Positions 58,621-64,000 of a stretch of 64,000 nucleotides of DNA are shown here, one piece after another. Every line of letters starts with the position of its first letter. Within the stretch, counting starts at the first letter, position 1. Below the pieces are notes generated by a model. It was not told the origin of the DNA and did no database searches. It saw only the letters and a list, made by a program, of their open reading frames with translations. The stretch is from Puffinus mauretanicus. Lineage: Eukaryota; Chordata; Aves; Procellariiformes; Procellariidae. Both the position numbers and the translations under genes were made by a program. The stretch is taken from positions 62,001 to 126,000 of the forward strand of contig JAJKFH010000686.1 of the NCBI GenBank assembly GCA_023333565.1, written 5' to 3'.

Positions 58621-59276
58621 TATAGAATCATAGAACGGTTTGACAGAACGGTTTGGGTTGGAAGGGACCTTTAAAGGTCCTCTAGTCCAACCCCCCTGTA
58701 ATGAGCAGGGACATCTTCAACCAGATCAGGTCGCTCAGAGCCCCGTCCAACCTGACCTTGAATGTTCCCAGGGATGGGGCATCTACCACCTCTCTGGGCA
58801 ACCTGTGCCAGTGTTTCACCACCCTCATCGGAAAAAATTTCTTCCTCATATCTAGTCTGAATCTCCCCTCTTTTAGTTTAAAACCATTCCCCCTCGTCCT
58901 GTTGCAACAGGCCCTGCTAAAAAGTTTGCTGCCATCTTTCTTATGAGCCCCCTTTAAGTACAGATAGGCTGCAATAAGGTCTCCCCGGAGCCTTCTCCTC
59001 TCCAGGCTGAACAACCCCAACTCTCTCAGCCTTTCCTCATGGCAGAGCTGTTCCACCTCCCTGATCATTTTCGTGGCCTCCTCTGGACCTGCTCCAACAG
59101 GTCCCTGTCTGTCCTGTGCTGAGGACCCCCGAGCTGGACGCAGCCCTGCAGGGGGGTCTCACCAGAGCAGAGCAGAGGGGCAGAATCCCCTCCCTCGCCC
59201 TGCCGGCCACGCTGCTGGTGATGCAGCCCAGGACACGGTTGGCTTCTGGGCTGCGAGCGCACGTTGCCAGCAGCCT
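58621..59276 (-). mobile_element. CR1 non-LTR retrotransposon, 5'-truncated, antisense
   Basis: The plus strand begins with tagaatcatagaacggtttg (the complement of the CR1 3' terminus) and continues with ggttggaagggacctttaaa, ctagtccaacccccctgtaa, catctaccacctctctgggc and ggtctccccggagccttctc. All are classic reverse-complement CR1 signatures. The 3' terminus carries an internal duplication of the ACGGTTTG segment. It is about 650 nt long and 5'-truncated near 59276. Confidence 0.93.
58682..59068 (-). pseudogene. C-terminal remnant of CR1 ORF2 (reverse transcriptase)
   Basis: A 128-codon minus-strand frame reads [20 protein letters not shown], then [20 protein letters not shown] and [15 protein letters not shown], the same ORF2 C-terminal segment as the copy at 38.3 kb. 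It is truncated and non-functional. Confidence 0.85.
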
Positions 59277-59284
59277 TTTTCCCT

Positions 59285-59440
59285 TGGGAATACTAGAGTT
59301 TTTCTGCCTTAAATTTCACATCCACCATGGTGATAGCTGGTGCTGCTGTTTCTGAAACACCAACAATAATTACAGGCTGGTTTGCCCTGGGGATGGGATT
59401 AGTTATTTGGTCCAGAACCATCATGCACATCCATCCCCTG
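59285..59440. promoter_or_regulatory. AT-richer island, candidate conserved non-coding element 5
   Basis: Abuts the CR1 insertion. It contains ctgccttaaatttcacatcc, a SOX-HOX-like composite aacaccaacaataattacag and ggattagttatttggtccag. No repeat or gene signature was seen. Confidence 0.4.
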
Positions 59441-59616
59441 CGTGTTCCTGGCGAGGCTGGGGACACCGGGGACATGGGGACACCCTGGCGTGGACGTTTG
59501 CAACCCACAGCCCCCTCTTTATTCTGCAGAAACTTGTTGCAGCAGAACTGTGCTGAACTGTGTCCTGGTGCCGGCACAAACCCCGGCGCAGCAGCAGCTC
59601 CCTTTCCCAGTTGTTA
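59441..59616. other. GC-rich spacer, nothing seen
   Basis: Short GC-rich stretch between two candidate regulatory islands. No feature supported. Confidence 0.4.
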
Positions 59617-59765
59617 GGAATTCACATCAGACCAGACCCGCCATCACTCCGAAAATAAGTTTCTCCGTAATTTTGTGTAATTAAGTAGTAACTCACTTCC
59701 TAAGCAGTTGCTTAGCTGTTCAGATGCTAAGCAATATTGATGGCCATTGATTGCCGTGAGAGGGG
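59617..59765. promoter_or_regulatory. AT-rich island with CTAAGCA palindrome, candidate element 6
   Basis: About 150 nt containing ccgtaattttgtgtaattaa, an NK-type ttaagtag, and a perfect 7+2+7 inverted repeat CTAAGCA-gt-TGCTTAG at 59700-59715. A third CTAAGCA follows at 59728-59734. Dense, non-repetitive and non-coding. Confidence 0.45.
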
Positions 59766-60439
59766 AGGCCGGAGTGGAGCGTTGCCGTGCTGCCACGCTC
59801 GGGGCTCTCCCACGGTGGGGACGGCGGCGGGGGACCAGAGGAGACGTGGGGGGCGGCTGGCGCCAGGTTGCCCCAGGACCCTGGGAATGATAACTGGTGG
59901 GTGCTGGGTCTCCCGGGAAGCTGCTCTGTGCTGACACCCCCCTCACGGCACGGCGGGCAGGGACGCCCCGACTGCCTCTGCAGACGGGGTTTGATGAAGC
60001 TGCACATCCCCCGCCCAGCTCTGCGACGGGCAGCCAGTGCCAAGGCCAAGGCCACGGCCATGGGCAGCATCTGCCTGCCCACAGCGGGAAGGAAGGGGAG
60101 CCCCAGCCCTGCTGGCAGGCAGGCAGGGGAAGGACTCACCGGGTTTTTATTTGACTTTAACTGTGACCTTTCAGCTGGAGCAAAACCTCCCTGGAAACGT
60201 GGGGGGTCAGGCACAGGCTGGCAGCAGGATGGGCAGCGGGGCAGGCAGTCCGGGCAGCTCAGCACCGGGAGCTGTGCCACGCTGGGCACCTCCAGCAGCA
60301 CCACCGTCCCGTCCTCCTCCTCGCCAGCAGAATGCCTGGGGATGGAGGAGTGAAATGGGGAGGCAACATGAGAGGCCATGAGCGGCCTGTGCTGCCTGCA
60401 CTGCCTGCGAGCAGCAGCCGGCTCCAGCCTCCCACAGCA
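59766..60439. other. GC-rich intergenic DNA, no gene supported
   Basis: CpG-containing GC-rich sequence with frames open on both strands but no domain. A small AT patch (gggtttttatttgactttaa) lies near 60140-60160. Confidence 0.45.
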
Positions 60440-60720
60440 CGGGGCGGAGAGGAGCACCCTAATTACTGCCTCTAATTAAGAGAGTGAGCGACTCTGCAAG
60501 GGCTGTGCAGCCATTTCCGCCCCGTGCCACCCCCAGCCGGGCCAGCGAGGCCATGGGACGCCCCGGCACGGCCCCGCCGCAGGATGAGGCCCCGCGCTGG
60601 CAGACGCGCTGCTGCTGTGGGACACAGATTCGCTTTCACTGAAGCATTTTTAGGATGTTTGGCTTCAAGATTTCCAGCTATGAATCCCACACTGCAGTTT
60701 TATGAATGTGGGGAGGCAGC
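60440..60720. promoter_or_regulatory. Paired AT-rich patches, candidate element 7
   Basis: Two AT-richer patches flank a CpG-rich core. The first (about 60458-60490) has CTAATTAC and CTAATTAAG homeodomain sites. The second (about 60620-60715) reads attcgctttcactgaagcat, then tgtttggcttcaagatttcc and TATGAAT twice. The layout resembles a small enhancer or promoter-proximal block, but no transcript is visible. Confidence 0.35.
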
Positions 60721-62559
60721 ATCGACCCGAGCGGTGTTTCGTGGCAGTAGGAATGAGGGCACCACGCCGGTGTCGGAGCAGAGGACATCTCAGAGGGGTT
60801 GGTCCAGGCTGAACCTTGGGCAGCCTAAAGGTCTCCCTGGGGGGCAGGGTGCAAGGACAGGTGCAGAAAGTCACCCCAGGCTTAGCAAAGATGGGCTTGC
60901 TGCCCGATGCAGACATCTCTGCTCTCGATTCGGGTCTTTCTCTATGAGTATCTCCCCTCCAGGGAGACAGACAGACATCATGGACGGCGAGGAGACTGTC
61001 GTGCTGATGGCCCAGCCCGGCCCTTTTTGTTGCAAACGAAGGGCTTCCCGGAGCCCCGGAGCAGGAGAGCAGAGGTGCTGCCAGTCCAACCATGCACCTC
61101 ATCCTGCATGGAGCTCCTCGTGGCAGGTCAGATGGCAATAAAACTGCCATGGCACGTGGCCACCTCCGAGCTGCCATCGACCATGACCGCACAAGGATGG
61201 TGCACGCAGGGGACGGTGCTCATGGGGATGGTGCTGACACGGATGGTGCAGGGGGAGCAGTGGCTGCAAGCTGCTGAGATGCACCAGCATGACTGCTTTC
61301 ATGGCAGCACGAGCCCCAGCCCGCAGCCAGACGCTGGCTATAAAAGCCATCAGTGTTGGGGGGGAGCAACAGCTGACAAGCTAATTTTGGCTCACTGGGT
61401 GCCACACGCCAGCCCCCTCCTGAACAGTTGCAGGAGCCAGGGTCACCCAGGATTGGGGGAACAGGGAACATGGGGTCACCTTTGGCAAGCAGTGGGACAG
61501 GGCGATGGCTGGGGACACTGCGGAGACACAGGGGAATGCGGCCACCTCCCTGCATGGTGTCGCACGGTGTTCTTTGTCTGCTGCAACCTTGGGCTGAGGT
61601 TTGGATCCTCCTTCAGGGTCCCTCAGCCTGAAAGGGCACCAGGGGCTCCCCAAAGCACACTCACACCCCCAGACAGCTCCACCCCCCGCACCCCCCACCC
61701 CCGCTCCCCTGGAGTTTGCCCTTGCTGGAGGTGGCTGCTCCTCATGCCCCTGTTCCTTCCCACCTGCCAGACTGGTCCTGCTGGAAACCCACACTTTTGC
61801 CCCAAAAATATGTGTCTGAAGTTTTTCTTCTTTGCTTTTGCCTTACCCCATCCCTGTTTTCCTCCTCCCCTGCAACTTATCTGCTTTGGGCCCTAATAAA
61901 TCCTGTCCTCCCACCCTCCGTCCTCTGGGACGGTGCTGCCAGTGCCAGCACCACCTCACCGTCCCCCTGTGAGAAGTCCTCCCGACAGGGACAAAACAGG
62001 GTGAGTGAGGCCCTTCCTCCATGCCAGCACCAGGCTCAGTAATGAACCGGTGCTAACTGACACCCTCGTGGCTCTGGGTTTTGTTCTCTTCAGCGGCTGG
62101 TGCTTAATGAGCCCTGGGCATGGCCATGCCCTCAGCGTGGCCGTGCCTGTGTGCTCCCAGCACAGAGCGTAGGGATGGGGCTGGGTGGCTCATTTTTCCA
62201 AGCCTCCCACTGTAGACCCCTGTCTGGCAGGGGGAGGGAGATGCTGCCAGCAGCCTTGGCCCCTCGACAGGCGTTGGGCAGGAGGTACGGCCCGGCCGCT
62301 CCCTGGCTCGGTTTCCCCATCAGTAACACACAGCTGATGCCCACTGGGGCTGCACAGTGCTGGGGAGTCGTGGGGTGCCAGAGGGGTCTTGGGGTGCTGT
62401 TCCAGGGCGCTGCCTGCAGCGGGACCTGTGGGCATCGGTGACCGCAGGCACCAAACTGGCCCCTCGCCCAGCAGTGGGGACAGGCAGCTGCTTGAAAGGC
62501 AGCATTTAGGGAGACAAGGGGTGCACAGCGGCGGATTTACAGCTCAACACTCTGCCCAT
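60721..62559. other. GC-rich intergenic DNA, no gene supported
   Basis: Contains a 329-codon plus-strand frame (60907-61896) and overlapping minus-strand frames of low-complexity composition. No recognisable protein. A pyrimidine-rich patch lies at about 61820-61920. Confidence 0.45.
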
Positions 62560-62870
62560 GTGGAGAACTGGAAATTCAGTGCCATTAATTTCCACTAAAT
62601 AATTGTGCTGGTTCGCCAGGGTTTGTAACAAAATGATAAGGAATCAAATTGCTTTAATTCCCTAAGAATTGCTATGACGTCTCCAAAAGGAGTAAGTTAT
62701 TTCTTTGTGTCAAGGAAAGTGAAAATGAGTTTTGCTTTCAGAGAGGAAACTTCCCCATCACACGGCATTCGGCTCCAGCACAGCATTACTGCCCTACAAT
62801 ACGAGACCTCAAAAAATTCCCTTATTATTTTCTTCCCTGTCCATCTTCAGCAGAGACCCCGGCTTAGAGG
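62560..62870. promoter_or_regulatory. AT-rich island with ISRE-like core, candidate element 8
   Basis: About 300 nt AT-rich block in GC-rich flank. Motifs are CATTAATTTCC, actaaataattgtgctgg, ATTGCTTTAATTCC, a CRE-like ATGACGTC near 62673-62680 and GAAAGTGAAA at 62715-62724, which fits the IRF/ISRE core GAAANNGAAA. No coding or repeat signature. Confidence 0.45.
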
Positions 62871-63519
62871 ATCACGGGGTGACTCACAGGACCTCTGCAG
62901 GTCTCCAGCCCCGGCCTGAGCCTCTCTTGTCCCCGTGTCCACCCGCTGCCCCTTGTCCCCCCACTGCACAGCAAAGAGCCCGGCTCTGGCTCTGCTCCTG
63001 CAGCCCTGGATGCTGTTGGTCCCCTGCGGCCAGGCCACCCCACTGGCTCACACCCGGCTCGTGCTCCCTGGGACTACGGGGGAAAAAAACTCCCCAGAAA
63101 GTTGTGGAAACAGCCTGGCCCAGGTTGTGCTCGGGGGAGCGGGCTCCTCTCCCGGCGGCCCAGCGTATCCCAACGTTGCCTCTCTGCAAGGTGCTGCAGA
63201 GGTGTTGGCAGCGGGGGGGGGGTCCCCGCGGTGGGAAGGCGCTGCCCGCGCCAGAGAGGCTGGCAGGGCTGGTTGGCACATCCCTCTCCTGCTGCCCGGC
63301 CCCGCTACGCACACAGCCGAGCTCGTCCCTCGCCCTCGGCTGCTCCAGATGAGCAGCTCCCGAAAGCTGGTCCACTCAACCAGCGCCAGCCTGGGGATGT
63401 CCAGCGCCTGCATGGGTGCTGGGCACACGGGGGAGCCAGCAAACGTGTCCCCAGCTGCTGCCTGCCCGGCAGCTGGGTTTGTCTCTGGCCAGATTCAGCC
63501 AACAATCGTACAGATGCAG
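62871..63519. other. GC-rich intergenic DNA, no gene supported
   Basis: GC-rich with a G-run at about 63213-63222 and long chance frames on both strands. Nothing recognisable. Confidence 0.45.
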
Positions 63520-63620
63520 CGGGAGCATGAGTGCTCCTTGCATTTGTGTTGATGGCTGTTTAATGAGCTAATTTTCCTTCACACTATTGATTTCCCTGGG
63601 CTCTGCTGCGACATGGCTTG
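63520..63620. promoter_or_regulatory. AT-richer island, candidate element 9
   Basis: Contains ttgcatttgtgttgatggct, then gtttaatgagctaattttcc and ctattgatttccc. It stands out from GC-rich flanks. Weak call, based on composition and motif type only. Confidence 0.3.
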
Positions 63621-64000
63621 CCTCTGGGTGATGAAGACTCGGCCACTCTGGGCAGGGTCCTGCCTTAAATCCACAGGACATGCTGGTGTGGCGTGGGCAG
63701 GGAGCATCCCACTGCTTGGGGCTGCTCCGGGCAGGGCTGGGGGGCTCGTTTTTCCAAGCTGGTGTTGACGACAAAGCACGAAGCTCTGGGAGAGGGCTCA
63801 CGCCCCAGGGAAGCACGTCCAGAGCTTGGATTTACATCAGATACTTAAAATGCCCAAGTATTGCCTTGCAGCTGGAATAACCCAACCTGGCTTTTCCCGG
63901 CTCCGATGCGGTGCTGGGAGTCTGCTGCAGACCGAGATGGATGCTCCTGTCACGCACACATATATGCAGATGCACACACAGACCGAGCCCTTTCTTGCAC
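63621..64000. other. Intergenic DNA to window end
   Basis: GC-rich, with an AT-richer patch at about 63828-63880 (ttggatttacatcagatact). It ends in CA-rich simple sequence near 63953-63980. No gene supported. Confidence 0.45.

Noticed and set aside
60907..61896. 329-codon plus-strand ORF
   Set aside because: No domain, simple composition and competing frames on both strands in GC-rich DNA.
50716..64000. Exons of ADIG, ARHGAP40 or SLC32A1, expected downstream by mammalian synteny
   Set aside because: No stretch in either strand reads like these proteins as far as I can recall them. They may lie beyond the window or be absent.

Overview
This window is nuclear DNA of a bird. The evidence is a large split gene with GT-AG introns and two well-preserved CR1 non-LTR retrotransposon copies ending in ATTCTATG-type 3' termini, plus several older CR1 fragments. 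No SINE-rich background is visible. The species cannot be named from the sequence.

Positions 1 to about 50,715 hold the 3' five-sixths of one plus-strand gene, RALGAPB, the beta (non-catalytic) subunit of the Ral GTPase-activating protein complex. Twenty-five coding exons could be placed at base resolution (1544 to 46743). All have AG/GT borders and mutually compatible phases. Together they give 3,751 coding bases, or 1,249 complete codons plus stop. The mammalian protein is about 1,494 residues, so roughly the first 245 codons, the promoter and the 5' UTR lie upstream of the window. The Rap-GAP-like fold is encoded by the last third (exons e18 to e25). A 3' UTR of about 4 kb follows, with AATAAA signals at 50042 and 50693. 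The introns are AT-rich and mostly featureless.

From about 51 kb to the end the base composition changes sharply to GC-rich, and I find no convincing protein-coding gene. Many long ORFs are open there on both strands, as GC-rich DNA allows. The region is punctuated by discrete AT-rich islands with homeodomain-type TAATTA cores, an octamer, an ISRE-like core and similar motifs (near 53.0, 53.4, 55.3, 57.9, 59.35, 59.7, 60.6, 62.7 and 63.6 kb). These look like a cluster of conserved non-coding elements, possibly serving a downstream developmental or neuronal gene. In mammals RALGAPB is followed by ADIG, ARHGAP40 and SLC32A1; that synteny is from memory and was not tested here. A degenerate minisatellite (53.6 to 53.9 kb) and an inverted CR1 copy (58.6 to 59.3 kb) also lie in this flank.

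The most interesting single observation is a possible undescribed cassette exon of RALGAPB at 34105-34197. It is exactly 93 nt, open in all 31 codons, phase 0 on both sides, preceded by a strong polypyrimidine tract, and would insert into the Rap-GAP-like domain. No exotic new system is evident. The main content is a conserved signalling gene and its regulatory-looking flank.
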